A stretch of 64,000 nucleotides of DNA from positions 10,467,700 to 10,531,699 of the forward strand of contig OW285191.1 in the NCBI GenBank assembly GCA_935421135.1, in the 5' to 3' direction. Each line of letters begins with the position of its first letter. Positions within the stretch are counted from its first letter, which is position 1. Positions 28,200-42,800 of the stretch are shown here, in pieces. The position numbers were made by a program, and so were the translations under genes. This DNA comes from Bugulina stolonifera (lineage: Eukaryota; Bryozoa; Gymnolaemata; Cheilostomatida; Bugulidae). Under the pieces are notes generated by a model. The model saw nothing but the letters and a program-made list of their open reading frames with translations. It was not told where the DNA came from and searched no databases.

Positions 28200-31100
28200 A
28201 AGTATAGCATAGAACAGTGTGAATAATAGGTATTTTGTTATTGGTATTTACCCATGAGCACACTGGTTGTTCAGTCAGTGTATGGAGCATCTAGCCCTTT
28301 GTGAGGTAAAAGTACACTATTAGCTATGTCCACTTTCACCAATAATACTATGATACATTAGCAGCAGATGGTGAGATATATTGTTGTCAAATCAACTATC
28401 TCTTTCTCCCTGTCACTGCAAAGAGAAATAGTTATACCATGTTATAGCCTGCTTTAGAGCTGCAGTGTGAATTCTTGTATTTGTTGAAATGCATTAGTAT
28501 TCTGCTAGATCTACAGTACATTACATTGTGATAGGAAGTTGGTCTAGTTGTAACGTTTGTTGAAATGAGACTAATTTAAAAATATGAACATCCTTCTATC
28601 TAGACAAAATGTTTACTAACATCATGGGCTTGTAATATTCTTGCAATTCATGTAATGATTGAGCTTGGGGTAAAGTTTGAGGGCCGCTCACAGTGAGACA
28701 GTGTATTATGGTGAAGTATGTGTATAGCATAGAACAGTTTGAATAATAGGTCCTTTGTTATTGGTGTTTATTCAATAATACATGTACAATGGTCAGTCAG
28801 TCAGTGTATGGAGCATCTAGCCCTCTGTGAGGTACAAGTACTAATAGCTATGTCCACTTTCACCAATAATACTATGATACATTAGCAGCAGATGGTGAGA
28901 TATATTGTTGTCAAATCAACCCTGTCTTTCTCGCTGTCACTGCAATGAGAAATAGTTATACCATGTTATAGCCTACTTTGAAGCTGAAGTGTGAATTCTT
29001 GTATTTGTTGAAATTTGTTAGTATCCTGCTAGTTCTACTTTATATTGTGATAGGAAGTTGGTCTACTTGTAACATTTGCTAGAATAAGCCCAATGCTTTC
29101 ATAGTGCTGCATAGTACTCAAAACATGGGTCAGTTTTCTGTTCATCCAGATACCCCACCTGTCCGAATTACAGATGTTACACAATGTCAACACTGTGCAG
29201 TAGTTCAAACATTGGTGCTCATGGTAATATTGGTGAAAGTGACTAGCTAATTATAGTACTTGTACCTCACAGAGGGCTAGATGCTCCATACACTGACTGA
29301 CCGACCATTGTACATGTATTTTTGAATAAATACCAATAACAAAGGACCTATTATTCCAGCTGTTCTAAGCTATACACATACTACACCATAACACACTGTC
29401 TCACTGTGAGCAGCCCTCAAATGTTACCCCAAGCTAACTTGGTAAAGGGACAATTCGAAAAAGACAGTTCGAAACAGGACGTTTCACAACTGGACAGTTC
29501 AAAACAGGACAGTTCGAAACTGTGTAGATTACATTAAGAAGAACACAACTTGCAAATAATTAATTTTAATCAATTAATTTAATTAACTAAATAGAGAAAA
29601 TAATATTCAAAATGAAAATTAGTTGAAATCTGGTGGTTGGGATTTGGGGTTAGGCGTTTCGAACTGTCCGGTGTTGAACTGTCCACTTTCGAAACGTCCT
29701 GTTTCGAACTGTCTTTTTTGAACAGTCGCATATTCAGCTCAATCATAACATGAATTGTAAGAATACTACAAGTCCATGAAGTTTAGTAAACATTTTTTTC
29801 TGGACAGAACTGGTTGGCAAAATATAGTTTTACATCAGACTTTAATACTTCTTATGGCAAATTAGCAGCAGATGATGAGATATATTGTTGTCAAATCAAC
29901 TATCTCTTTCTCCCTGTCACTGCAAAGAGAAATAGTTATACCATGTTATAGCCTGCTTTAGAGCTGCAGTGTAAATTCTTGTATTTGTTGAAATGCATTA
30001 GTATTCTGCTAGATCTACAGTACATTGCATCGTGATAGGAAGTGGTCTAGTTGTAACTTTGTTGAAATGGGACTAATTTAAAATATGAACATCCTTCTGT
30101 CTAGACAAAATGTTTACTAGCATCATGGACTTGTAATATTCTTGCAATTCATGTAATGATTGAGCTTGGGGTAAAGTTTGAGGGCCCCTCACAGTGAGAC
30201 AGTGTGTTATGGTGAAGTACATGTATGGCATAGAACAGTTTGAATAATAGGTCCTTTGTTATTGGTATTTATTCAATAATACATGTACAATGGTCAGTCA
30301 GTTGGTGTATGGAGCATCTAGCCCTCTGTGAGGTACAAGTACTATAATTAGCTAGTCACTTTCACCAATAATACTATGATACATTAGCAGCAGATGGTGA
30401 GATATATTGTTGTCAAATCAACCCTGTCTTTCTCGCTGTCACTGCAATGAGAAATAGTTATACCATGTTATAGCCTGCTTTGGAGCTGAAGTGTGAATTC
30501 TTGTATTTGTTGAAATGCGTTAGTATCCTGCTAGTTCTACTTTATATTGTGATAGGAAGTTGGTCTACTTGTAACATTTGCTAAAATAAGCCCAATGCTT
30601 TCATAGTGCTGCATAGTACTCCAAACATGGGTCAGTTTTCTGTTCATCCAGATACCCCACCTGTCCGAATTACAGATATTACACAATGTCAACACTGTGC
30701 ACTAGTTCAAACATTGGTGCTCATGGTAATATTGGTGAAAGTGACTAGCTAATTATAGTACTTGTACCTCACAAAGGGCTAGATGCTCCATACACTGACT
30801 GACTGACCATTGTACATGTATTATCGAATAAATACCAATAACAAAGGACCTATTATTCAAACTGTTCTATGCTATACACATACTTCACCATAATACACTG
30901 TCTCACTGTGAGCAGCCCTCAAACTTTACCCCAAGCTCAATCATTACATGAATTGCAAGAATATTACAAGTCCCTGATGCTAGTAAACATTTTGTCTAGA
31001 CAGAAGGATGTTCATATTTTTAAATTAGTCTCATTTCAACAAACGTTACAACTAGACCACTTCCTATCACGATGTAATGTACTGTAGATCTAGCAGAATA

Positions 31101-34100
31101 CTAATGCATTTCAACAAATACAAGAATTCACACTGCAGCTCTAAAGCAGGCTATAACATATGGTATAACTATTTCTCTTTGCAGTGACAGGGAGAAAGAG
31201 ATAGTTGATTTGACAACAATATTTCTCATCATCTGCTGCTAATGTATCATAGTATTATTGGTGAAAGTGGACATAGCTATTAGGTACTTGTACCTCTGGA
31301 GGGCTAGATGCTCCATACACTGACTGACTGACCATTGTACTTGTATTATTGAATAAATACCAATAACAAAGGACCTATTATTCAAACTGTTATATGCTAT
31401 ACATGTACTTCACCATAACACACTGTCTCACTGTGAGCAGCCCTCAAACTTTACCCCAAGCTCAATCATTACAGGAATTGTAAGAATACTACAAGTCCAT
31501 GAAGTTTAGTAAACATTATTTTCTGGACAGAACTGGTTGGCAAAATAAAGTTTTACATCAGACTTTAATACTTCTTATGGCAAATTAGCAGCAGATGATG
31601 AGATATATTGTTGTCAAATCAACTATCTCTTTCTCCCTGCCACTGCAAAGAGAAATAGTTATACCATGTTATAGCCTGCTTTAGAGCTGCAGTGTGAATT
31701 CTTGTATTTGTTGAAATGCATTAGTATTCTGCTAGATCTACAGTACATTGCATCGTGATAGGAAGTGGTCTAGTTGTAACTTTGTTGAAATGGGACTAAT
31801 TTAAAATATGAACATCCTTCTGTCTAGACAAAATGTTTACTAGCATCATGGACTTGTAATATTCTTGCAATTCATGTAATGATTGAGCTTGGGGTAAAGT
31901 TTGAGGGCCCCTCACAGTGAGACAGTGTGTTATGGTGAAGTACATGTATGGCATAGAACAGTTTGAATAATAGGTCCTTTGTTATTGGTATTTATTCAAT
32001 AATACATGTACAATGGTCAGTCAGTTGGTGTATGGAGCATCTAGCCCTCTGTGAGGTACAAGTACTATAATTAGCTAGTCACTTTCACCAATAATACTAT
32101 GATACATTAGCAGCAGATGGTGAGATATATTGTTGTCAAATCAACCCTGTCCTTCTCGCTGTCACTGCAATGAGAAATAGTTATACCATGTTATAGCCTG
32201 CTTTGGAGCTGAAGTGTGAATTCTTGTATTTGTTGAAATGCGTTAGTATCCTGCTAGTTCTACTTTATATTGTGATAGGAAGTTGGTCTACTTGTAACAT
32301 TTGCTAAAATAAGCCCAATGCTTTCATAGTGCTGCATAGTACTCCAAACATGGGTCAGTTTTCTGTTCATCCAGATACCCCACCTGTCCGAATTACAGAT
32401 ATTACACAATGTCAACACTGTGCACTAGTTCAAACATTGGTGCTCATGGTAATATTGGTGAAAGTGACTAGCTAATTATAGTACTTGTACCTCACAAAGG
32501 GCTAGATGCTCCATACACTGACTGACTGACCATTGTACATGTATTATCGAATAAATACCAATAACAAAGGACCTATTATTCAAACTGTTCTGTGCTATAC
32601 ACATACTTCACCATAATACACTGTCTCACTGTGAGCAGCCCTCAAACTTTACCCCAAGCTCAATCATTACATGAATTGCAAGAATATTACAAGTCCCTGA
32701 TGCTAGTAAACATTTTGTCTAGACAGAAGGATGTTCATATTTTTAAATTAGTCTCATTTCAACAAACGTTACAACTAGACCACTTCCTATCACGATGTAA
32801 TGTACTGTAGATCTAGCAGAATACTAATGCATTTCAACAAATACAAGAATTCACACTGCAGCTCTAAAGCAGGCTATAACATATGGTATAACTATTTCTC
32901 TTTGCAGTGACAGGGAGAAAGAGATAGTTGATTTGACAACAATATTTCTCATCATCTGCTGCTAATGTATCATAGTATTATTGGTGAAAGTGGACATAGC
33001 TATTAGGTACTTGTACCTCTGGAGGGCTAGATGCTCCATACACTGACTGACTGACCATTGTACTTGTATTATTGAATAAATACCAATAACAAAGGACCTA
33101 TTATTCAAACTGTTATATGCTATACATGTACTTCACCATAACACACTGTCTCACTGTGAGCAGCCCTCAAACTTTACCCCAAGCTCAATCATTACAGGAA
33201 TTGTAAGAATACTACAAGTCCATGAAGTTTAGTAAACATTATTTTCTGGACAGAACTGGTTGGCAAAATAAAGTTTTACATCAGACTTTAATACTTCTTA
33301 TGGCAAATTAGCAGCAGATGATGAGATATATTGTTGTCAAATCAACTATCTCTTTCTCCCTGCCACTGCAAAGAGAAATAGTTATACCATGTTATAGCCT
33401 GCTTTAGAGCTGCAGTGTGAATTCTTGTATTTGTTGAAATGCATTAGTATTCTGCTAGATCTACAGTACATTGCATCGTGATAGGAAGTGGTCTAGTTGT
33501 AACGTTTGTTGAAATGAGACTAATTTAAAAATATGAACACTCTTCTGTCTAAACAAAATGTTTACTAGCATCATGGACTTGTAATATTCTTACAATTCAT
33601 GTAATGATTGAGCTTGGGGTAACATTTGAGGGCTGCTCACAGTGAGACAGTGTGTTATGCTGAAGTACATGTATGGCATAGAACAGTTTGAATAATAGGT
33701 CCTTTGTTATTGGTGTTTATTCAATAATACATGTACAATGGTCAGTCAGTTGGTGTATGGAGCATCTAGCCCTCCTGAGGTACAAGTACTATAATTAGCT
33801 AGTCACTTTCACCAATAATACTATGATACATTAGCAGCAGATGGTGAGATATATTCTTGTCAAATCAACCCTGTCTTTCTCGCTGTCACTGCAATGAGAA
33901 ATAGTTATACCATGTTATAACCTGCTTTAGAGCTGCAGTGTGAATTCTTGTATTTGTTGAAATGCGTTAGTGTTCTGCTAGATCTACAGTACATTGCATC
34001 ATGATAGGAAGTTGGTCTAGTTGTAACTTTTGTTGAAATGAGACTAATTTAAAGAGATAAACATCCTTCTGTCTAGACAAATTGTTTACTAAACCACATG

Positions 34101-34400
34101 GGCTTGTAATATTCTTGCAATTCAAGTAATGATTGAGCTTGGGGTAAAGTTTGAGGGCTGCTCACAGTGAGACAGTGTGTTATGGTGAAGTATATGTATA
34201 TCATGTAACAGTTTGAATAATAGGTCCTTTGTTATTGGTATTTATTCAATAATACAAGTACAATAGTCAGTCAGTCAGTGTATGGAGCATCTAGCCCTTT
34301 GTGAGGTACAAATACTATAATTAGCTAGTCACTTTCACCAATAATACCATGAGCACCCAGAACTAGTGCACAGTGTTGGCATTGTGTAACATTTGTAATT
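28200..34400. repeat. Mosaic of nested inverted and tandem repeats, including a 1723-bp tandem duplication
   Basis: One motif set recurs in both orientations, for example ggtcctttgttattggt and its complement accaataacaaaggacc. The left part (about 28200-28990) contains two direct copies of a roughly 520-bp unit; inverted copies follow. A 1723-bp unit is then repeated head to tail: the marker tacatcagactttaatac lies at 29831, 31554 and 33277, exactly 1723 apart each time. The units are about 29740-31462 and 31463-33185, with a partial third to about 34340. The two full units differ at only a few bases, so this is a recent duplication or an assembly artefact. The ORFs at 30869 and 32592 are the same repeat and not genes. 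Confidence 0.88.
29436..29735. mobile_element. 300-bp non-autonomous inverted-repeat element
   Basis: This sequence interrupts a copy of the surrounding repeat: elsewhere (for example about 30930 and 31455) ccccaagctcaatcat is continuous, whereas here ccccaagct and agctcaatcat are separated by 300 bp, with agct on both sides as a likely target duplication. The interior is an imperfect inverted repeat built from gacagttcgaaacagga-like words on the left and tcctgtttcgaactgtc on the right. A relative occupies 61863-62160. No coding sequence is present. Confidence 0.75.
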
Positions 34401-35773
34401 GGGACAGGTGGAGTATCTGGGTGAAACTAAGTATCCAACCTTTCTCACAACATAACAGTATTAATGTTGGTCACCCACTATAAGGTTACCATCACATCCT
34501 TGCACTCCAGAGCCAAGAGCTTAGGCTAGGTTGCACATTTGAAGCAACTGATTGATTAGTCTGCTTCAGATGAATCTTGCATTTTTGTGACTATGGCACC
34601 TTAGCTTTTGAGTCGGATATAACAATATCTTCCAGAAACTGTCCAAATTTTCCATAGATCCCCAGTCTGCTCCTAACCCGCTTTACCAACACTTGTCTTC
34701 AGTATAATAACTCCTGGCTCTTTTTGATAGAAAACAGGCTATAACTGAAAACTGGTTCAATGCTAATAATATTTCTGTGATACCTACATGTATGTCCTAT
34801 AAGGAGACTCAGCATTGAGGCTATAACAAAATCGCAAAGGGCAACACCGATATGGTATGTATAGCTAATATCAAACTATTCTGTATGCTACTATTATGTC
34901 TAATATCTACATTGTATTACAGGTATCCAATACTTCAACTTTCAATGTTCAGTGTGTATGCAATACTAAAGGCTCCAATTGCATAAAAAACGTCTCATCA
35001 GTATCTGCTTCTCCCTAATGAGTAGGCCTACTAAGTCAGGTGCATATTTGTATGTATTAGCTATTTCAATGTGTACCAACCAGTAAGTTCCAACTTGTTT
35101 AATAATGAGACGGCATGAACGCCATTCTGCCTTCACACCCTGGCTGTTAGTTTCTGAGAGAACCTAGGCTAAGAGCATAAGGGTTAAGATAAAGAATTCT
35201 CATCTGTTCAAGTCTAATGTTGTGTGACTTGATTGAGCTCACAAGAACGGCTGACTGGTGGCCTATAGAAAAACATTGGTCTGTTTAGACTGAAATTGTG
35301 TCAGGTTACTTCTGGCTAAAACTATATGGCTGGAGCCGGAGGGCAGTCTCACAATAATACTGTGGCAGAGCTTGGCACCAATGTAAGGAAAATATTCTGT
35401 AATCTGCTTGAAGCAGTGAATTTTGGTTAATGACTTATACTGATAACATTGCAAATAAAATCAAACTTTCAAGATCAAGTTTCTAGCAACATGTAACTGT
35501 TCCAATATAAAATATAGTTATCTGGCTAACTGGCAATAAAAGAGTAGGAACTGAATATAAGAGCAGCATAGCTACTAGATATATTATATTATGATTTAGG
35601 TTATTCAAAAACTGTAAACATCACATATTCAACAGTCATATAATTTCATACTCTTCACATTCAATTACATGAGTGCTATTAGTACAGTACCACAAATATT
35701 TCTCTTACATAAATCCAGATGATGTTAATGGGTAAAGTGAATGTACATGTAGATTGCTATTTATGTCATTTGG
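34341..35773. other. Unassigned part of intron 10 between the repeat mosaic and the SGNH gene
   Basis: I see no gene, RNA or repeat family here. The minus-strand ORF at 35263-35454 has no splice context or recognisable motif. The last few hundred bases should be the 3' flank and 3' UTR of the minus-strand SGNH gene. Confidence 0.3.
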
Positions 35774-36761
35774 TTATGCATTGTAAATGGAATGATCTCT
35801 ATGGTCACCTAAATATAATTGTTGGAAAGTTTGCATACCAAATCTCACAGCACGCTGCAGGCTAAAGAAATAGTGCCGCTGACCCCAATTTGATATATGG
35901 ACACCATCAGTATCCATATATCTCACTAGACGTCTGTCAAGAAAGTAAAACTTCTTAGAGTCAGAAGCACGTACTGTATCTGCGAGCGCCAGATTGAATT
36001 GGCGAGCTAGCTCATGAAAGCCTTGCGGCACTCGGCGGGATCCTTCTCTCCTCATGACCACCGAGGTAAACACTATAACTGTTGCTGTGCCCTCAAGTCT
36101 TTGCAACAACCTCTTTGCAGCTTCGATAGGGTTGACTTTTCCTATGTCGTTGCCTCCACAGCACACAACTATGATGTCCATGTAGTTTTTTGTGATCTGA
36201 AACATTGGAACAAACATTCATCTCCAGTGTGTTGAATTTAAAGAAAAACATTATGGATTGCTAACATGGAGTGGAGTAGATTTTCGAAACACATGCATCA
36301 AAACACAACATTGTTTGAAAGCGGAACTCACAGGACAAGTTGTTACGCGTGCACCAGGTCGACTTATTAGATTCACATGTGAAGTGTTCTCCAATTGGAA
36401 AGCGTATCCATTTTTCTAAAATTAATAACAAAAACAAGACATCCTTCAACATCGACATTTACAGTACAAGCATGTTCATATAAATTGTGATAGTAAGCTA
36501 TAATATGCTTTGATCATGGTTTCAGATGGCAATACGACCTCTTGGCTCCCAATAGGTACCAAAGTGAATTTACATTGTAAAGGCTACCAATACATGGTTA
36601 AAGATTTACTCCACATAGTTCAATAATATCAAAAATAAATAGTGGCTACATGCAAAAGAATTACACTGAATGCCATGAACATGACTGTTTATAGTGTTAT
36701 TTACCTTGATATAGGAAGCAAGTCTTCTTACATAACTGTCTCCAACTATTGCAATTTTCAT
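35774..36761 (-). CDS. SGNH/GDSL-hydrolase-like protein, three exons
   Basis: Exons on the minus strand are 36761-36705, 36415-36332 and 36196-35774. All have GT donors and AG acceptors and phase 0 junctions, giving 187 codons plus stop. Exon 1 starts MKIAIVGDSYVRRL, with the block I nucleophile serine in GDSY. Exon 2 gives NLISRPGARVTT. Exon 3 has block III CCGGNDIG and block V DGVHISNWG, which supply the Asn and the Asp/His of the SGNH fold. A short single-domain esterase or lipase-like hydrolase is therefore likely; substrate unknown. There is no signal peptide, so it is probably intracellular. It lies antisense inside the giant intron of TRIM-like gene A. Similar small SGNH domains occur in some mobile elements, so domestication is possible, but the intron-containing structure argues for a host gene. 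Confidence 0.78.
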
Positions 36762-36899
36762 TATTTTAAGCTGTATAGTTTGTACTGTAGATATTCAAGA
36801 ATTCAAATTGGTGACACTTGCTAAGCAAAATACCAAACAGTATTAATTAACTTGCATTAAGCATTAATACGAATATATTTCTTCGCTTGTCCAACAGAG

Positions 36900-39800
36900 T
36901 TGTACCCTAATCGGTAACACAATAGACTAATAGTTTGCACCTCAAACAAAGTAATTAAATTAATTTAAAGCTGCATCCTATACGTTGACCAAAATTAATA
37001 AAAGAACAACTGGAATTTAACAAAAAAAACTTGCAGCATCGACTTATCACATGTTCATGGTGTCATAATGCAATGTTTTATGCTCCAACCTTCAATCCGA
37101 GAAAAAATTTTCAACTTTACACACTGCAAGTTATACTTGAGACATTTACTACTACATTTAGAAAATAGAAACATGATATGTACCTTTCTATTTGGCTAAC
37201 TTTCTTCTGGTTTGACTCTACACGATAAACACACCCAGACTAAAATTTGTCAGAACAGGCTGTACCTTTATATAGGCAGGTAAATATAATTCAATGAGAT
37301 GTAATGGAATGTTTAGTCCTAGTTTACAGAGATATTGTAGCTGAAATCTTTGGTTAGCTATGATACCTGTTGTACTTTGCCATCTAAGCAAACACAGAAG
37401 GTAATAATTATAGGCTCCCATCTCACCATATCCAACGAAAGTAGTGGAGTCAATCAAGGACATTTGAAGAGTTAGAAGATAATCTAGACACCAAACCTTC
37501 TGAACACTTTGTTTGAAGTATTACAAAGCATAGATTATGAAGATTTGTACTTAGACTTGGTGCTTAGTGATTATTGAAGTCCCATGAAATGTTCAGCTTT
37601 TCCACAGCACTGAAATAGTTCAACAATTTGAGGAGTTTTAGCAAGGTAGGATTGGTGTGTTACTATTTCAAGTTAGCCTCACAAAAGTTAGACTTCCAAC
37701 TACCTAAACTAACTAGATAATTCACTCCAAATAGTTAATGAAGTTTTTTTACTCTCAGAACCAGAGGATGCTCTGCAGCAAATTAAATATCAACATACAT
37801 TAGAATGACTCCAACATTCAGATGTGTTGCCTTATTCAACTTGATAAAACATGATAGATAGATAATCAAGGACAACATCCTTCGGTGTCTCTGCCATACC
37901 TACAATAATATATTGTGGTTTAGCACTAGTCACTCTGGTTTTGCAGCAATAACGCAAGTTGCCTGCAAGGACATAGGTTCCGCCAATGACCTGGAGGGGA
38001 GGTTTTTTGTCCCGGAAAATGTTTTCACTCTGTGCCATATCGAACTATAATGATATCCAGCTCTAGTAGCTGTGGTGGCCCCTCGGCTCGCTCTGCCACT
38101 GGGCAGCCGCGTTAAAGAACTGTGTTTGGCCTCACGGATATTATCATTATTATTCATTAATTGATAGCATCACTTCCTCCAGATTATTCTGAGCAGGGTC
38201 TCGATGCTTTCTGAGAAACTGATGTCTTTAAAGTGAAAGTATGGTACTGGACTTTGGGTGCATCATTCATAGATATAGCATGTATCATGCTGGTCATTGC
38301 TTCAGGTCTGGCTAGTTACACTAATTCCTTAGACAAGGAGACATCAGTTTGAGCTAGGCAACCAACAAAAGTCAAAGAACTCCTACATTGTATATATAGA
38401 AATAATATTACTGCTCTTGCATCTGGTTTAATTGTCACACACATAGATGTACATGTAAGTAATGTTAATGTACATGTATAATAAGGAAGCACCAAATTTG
38501 AAGAGAATAGCTTGAACAATAGCTACAGTAATGCTATGTTGCTTGTCTGTAAAAAGTACATGTAGACAAGATACTGAAGCTATCACTTGTGTGTATTGCC
38601 CTTGGCCCTACATCAAATGCCAGCACAATTATACACTAGCAAAAATATGAAACTAAATGTTTATGCACTTTGTACAATATTGAAATGTTTGACTTGGCCA
38701 CTGTTAGTTTCTGATTGTAAAAATTTTAAATAGCTGACCAGCAGGTTGAATATGCAATACATGTCCTGTACATGCACATGTATTGCTACTGTGAGCGGTT
38801 GAGACCGGCCCTGTTTCTAGGTCTGAGCTTGTATACACAATTTCTGACTGCACTAGCTGTACATGTACAATAAATTACTGTAGACCGAGAGACTCTAATA
38901 CACGCAAGTTTCTATTAATAATTAATAGAGAAAGTTCTACATGTAGCTATACTTATTCAGTTCATGTCGCTATGATGAAATTTAACTGTCTCTCTTTGTA
39001 TAGGCTAATGTGTAAATTCAAACCACAGCAACTTTCTCTAAAATAGGTAGCAAAATTTTGTTATGATGACTTTATGCTTGTTTCTCTAAAAGATTTTAAA
39101 TCTTTAACTCCTGCACTATGATTATAGTACCATATTTAAAGTGTGATACTGAACAGCTTGGCCTGCAACACACGTACATGTACTACAAATATAATATTAT
39201 ACTTTAATTGTCTTGCCCACCAAACTCAAATGATTGAGACTGCCAGTAACTCTATGTGATGAATGTTATAGGTACATGTAGCATTATCGTTCACAAAAAG
39301 TTTTCACAATAATAGTAACTCAATTGTGGAAAATACATGTATTTGTGGCAGAATTTTGTTGTTGTAAATTAACAGAATTTGTGACATGCATGCAATCATG
39401 TACTTTGCTATAGATGTGGATGTTCTTGCTATATGCAGTACTTCTAGCACGGCTGGCATACGAGCATTATTGATACAAGAATCTGCAAAATCTGCAAAAA
39501 GGGCAGCTCAGACACATTTTATGGTAGGATGCCTTTATAATGAAGTATGCAGCTAAAGAGTGGCAAATTTAGTGATGGACTGTTGCCATAGTCACAAGAT
39601 GACTTCATTCCACGCGAACAGAGAGAAAATAGTAAGATGAAGTCGACTTACAGGTTCAACCTCCTCATGCTTTGCAGAAAAAAAAAAACCTTCAGCTCAC
39701 TAAATATTAGGCCTACATGTATTTTGGTGCACTGAGTAAGCTAACATGCACAAACAGTTAATCTAAATCGCTGATGACTGGAACTCAATATTATTAGGTT

Positions 39801-42800
39801 CTGTATAGGATGTTGAACATTACATGTACATGTATGTGCAATGTCTCACTGTTACAGGGTTTATGTCTATGTTCAATGCAGCCCCTCTTAGGTTTGTTGA
39901 GTTTGTGCTACTATAAGCAGAGTTGTGTCCTCTTGCCCAAACTTGACCAGCTAACACTATTCAATGCTGCTTAGAACACAGTTTTATTAATAAAGCTCAA
40001 CTGTTTGCTTTATGACTTATATGAAATTTATTGTATTGTGGCCTGCTGTTCTAAATATAGCCTGTAGTGGAAAAGCATGGAATATGCATGTAAGGTTTTA
40101 TGTACTTGCTGGTACAGATCTAGGGTAGTGAGATGCTGGTTCCTATGAAACCATAACAGCAATTCATGCTGCAATACCAGGACCACAACTACATGTAATC
40201 TTATCCAAAGAATTGTTTGCTGATAAAACATTGACAGGACTCAACCATGTGATATCATGCGTTACACATGGTTGTTAAATTAAGTGGTTAAGCAGAGTTG
40301 CAAACTGAATGATCTGTTATATTTTAGCAAACAATACAGAAAAATTTAAATTGTAATAGAAAATGCCTGCCCCAATGATGTAATGAAAAGGCAAAGTTTG
40401 ACTAAAATTTACATAATCCCAACAGTATTTTAGTATTACAATGTAGTATATTCATATTGTTTTAAAAAAATTACCAATGGGAGTTATATAAAGAAGTATT
40501 AACAAAACAATGACAATAAATGTAAAATGGCTGATTGAAAATGTATCAGTCAGTATACTACTTGATTAAAACATAAATCTAGTACAGATTAGTCCGTTGC
40601 AGTATGCTAATTCAATAACAGACTAATAAATTGGCAATGGAAAAATTTTCTAGGCCATGAAATGTAAAAAAATTGAAATACTAAATGTTGCTAATACATG
40701 TATGTTGATAAATATGCATGAACCAGTCAAGCTTTGTAGTATGGCTATACTAGTTTCTTGACCCTGGCCTTTTCATCTACATGTAGAAAGATGTAGCAGA
40801 TCCCACTGGAGCCAAGCTGGTTGGCATCAATCCAGCAAAGTTTCTACTCTTAGTCTAAAGTTTGCTTACCAGTCCACATACACTGGTCACTGCAAACAGA
40901 CAAGAAAACAGTATTACATTGTACTAAACACATGTCCAACCACAACCAGGTGCTGTTGCAGAGCAACAGAAACTGCAGATATTTGTATTGGCAAAACTGA
41001 AAACAAAACTGCCTGCATTTTAAGGGCTGATCTGAATAGAATTGACAAAAGAGGAGAATATCTTGTTGAATGTTCAACTATGTCTGAGATAACCTAATCA
41101 AAAAACAACCACACCAAGTCATTGCCTGAAGAAATACATGTAGATCTCTATGAGCTACCATTTAGCAAACATGATTTTAGGCCATGTTTTCTTATTGTCA
41201 TACTTGTTCAATTGAACTTACTAAGCAAATTAAAAGGTATTTTGCGATTTCTATGGCAATGACTTGGCAAGACACTGCTGCTACACGTTGACTTACCCTG
41301 CAATGAGGTCACGATTGCTATTTTATGTGGGGCGTGTATGTGTGGGTGTGCGTGGTTATTAAATAAATCCGATGTAAATAACCACCATTGATCACAATGG
41401 AAGTAGTGATGTGCTCCCTCTCTCCGTTGCTTTCTCTCGATAGACTAAATAGATAATTAGAAAATATTAACAAAGTAAAAACTGGATTTAATTATAGAAT
41501 GTTTTATCTCGGTTCTACATGAAATATGATATTATCATAGCAGTCTGCCAGTTCGGAAATGACTGTCTTCACTTTGGTCTGATCAAACACCTCCAACCGT
41601 CTCTATTTCTCGCCTTCACTTGCCAACTATATGCTTAGAATTATAATAATTATGCTCTCTCACGCCCCATACACATAAAAATGTGGAGTGCACAGTTTGT
41701 AGAGCAAATGAAAATATACATACAATGTACATGTTATAGCTTTCGATATTGAACATAAAATATCAAGTGACTTACCTGTTCAATATTGTTCTGCCTACAG
41801 AAACAAATGCAATAGAGTGCAGCTAGTGATTCCAACTCAGGTTGATGATGCACTATTCATGAGACTTGATCACCCCAATCTATCTCTCAGAAATGATATT
41901 ATGTTGATGTTGCCTTATGCATCTGTACCTTCAACTGCCAATGCATCATACTATACATGTACATGTACATGCAGACACTAAAAAATTAAAAATATGATTT
42001 AGTTGCTTGCACAAGGTATAAGATCTACATGTACATATTAAATCTGCAAAGTTTCAATAGTTAGAATACCTCATTGATGTACTGCACTTCAACATTAGGT
42101 TTAATATAAAGAATGGAAAAGAGACTACAGCATGTGTACCAACATTCTGTCAGATACCATAGAATTTGTGCATCTGGGCTAGCTAATGGCTATTGTAAAG
42201 AAAGCTTTTTAGCAGGATGTTTGGCAGCCAGTATTTAGTTACATTGTTTAGTCAGTATCTTACCTGCTTATGGAGCTAAGGAGGCATGCAGCATTGTTGA
42301 AGAGAGATGACTGGAACAGACCAGGTAATGCTACTAATAGTTACATGTAATATGCTCTGTTGAAGTGCCTAAAAGTATAAGAAATTTATTTAAAAAATGA
42401 TAATAATGATATTCACCATGTTCTATCGAGAAAAAACAATCTGGTGACATGTTTACATCGCATACATGTACATGACTAGCTCACTAAATTGCAATGTACA
42501 CAGTGTTTTCCCACCTTAATGCTATATATGTTTACATCAAAGCCATCTAGTTAAAAGAAGTAATCAGAGATAAAATATTATAACTGCTAAAGTCAGTTAG
42601 TATTTCAAAGAATACAACATTAACTTATAAGATGAGTCCACCAATCTCAAAGGAGTACAACAGAACAACTCCTATTATACTGCAATGTGTGTCTCTCATA
42701 AACAGCATTGGCCACACTTGACAGAGTTACGTTTTCTAAGTGTTCGTTCGCTTGGTGCTTGATGACATTGACACGGTAAGAATTGGGTTTAATCATAGAA

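Noticed and set aside
30869..32810. Two identical 72-codon ORFs 1723 bp apart
   Set aside because: They are the same part of the tandem repeat unit; identity comes from the duplication, and the sequence is an inverted copy of non-coding repeat.
37832..38157. Overlapping minus-strand ORFs starting MAQSENIF and MNNNDNIR
   Set aside because: Short, overlapping in different frames, without recognisable motif or splice sites; kept only as a note in the intron description.
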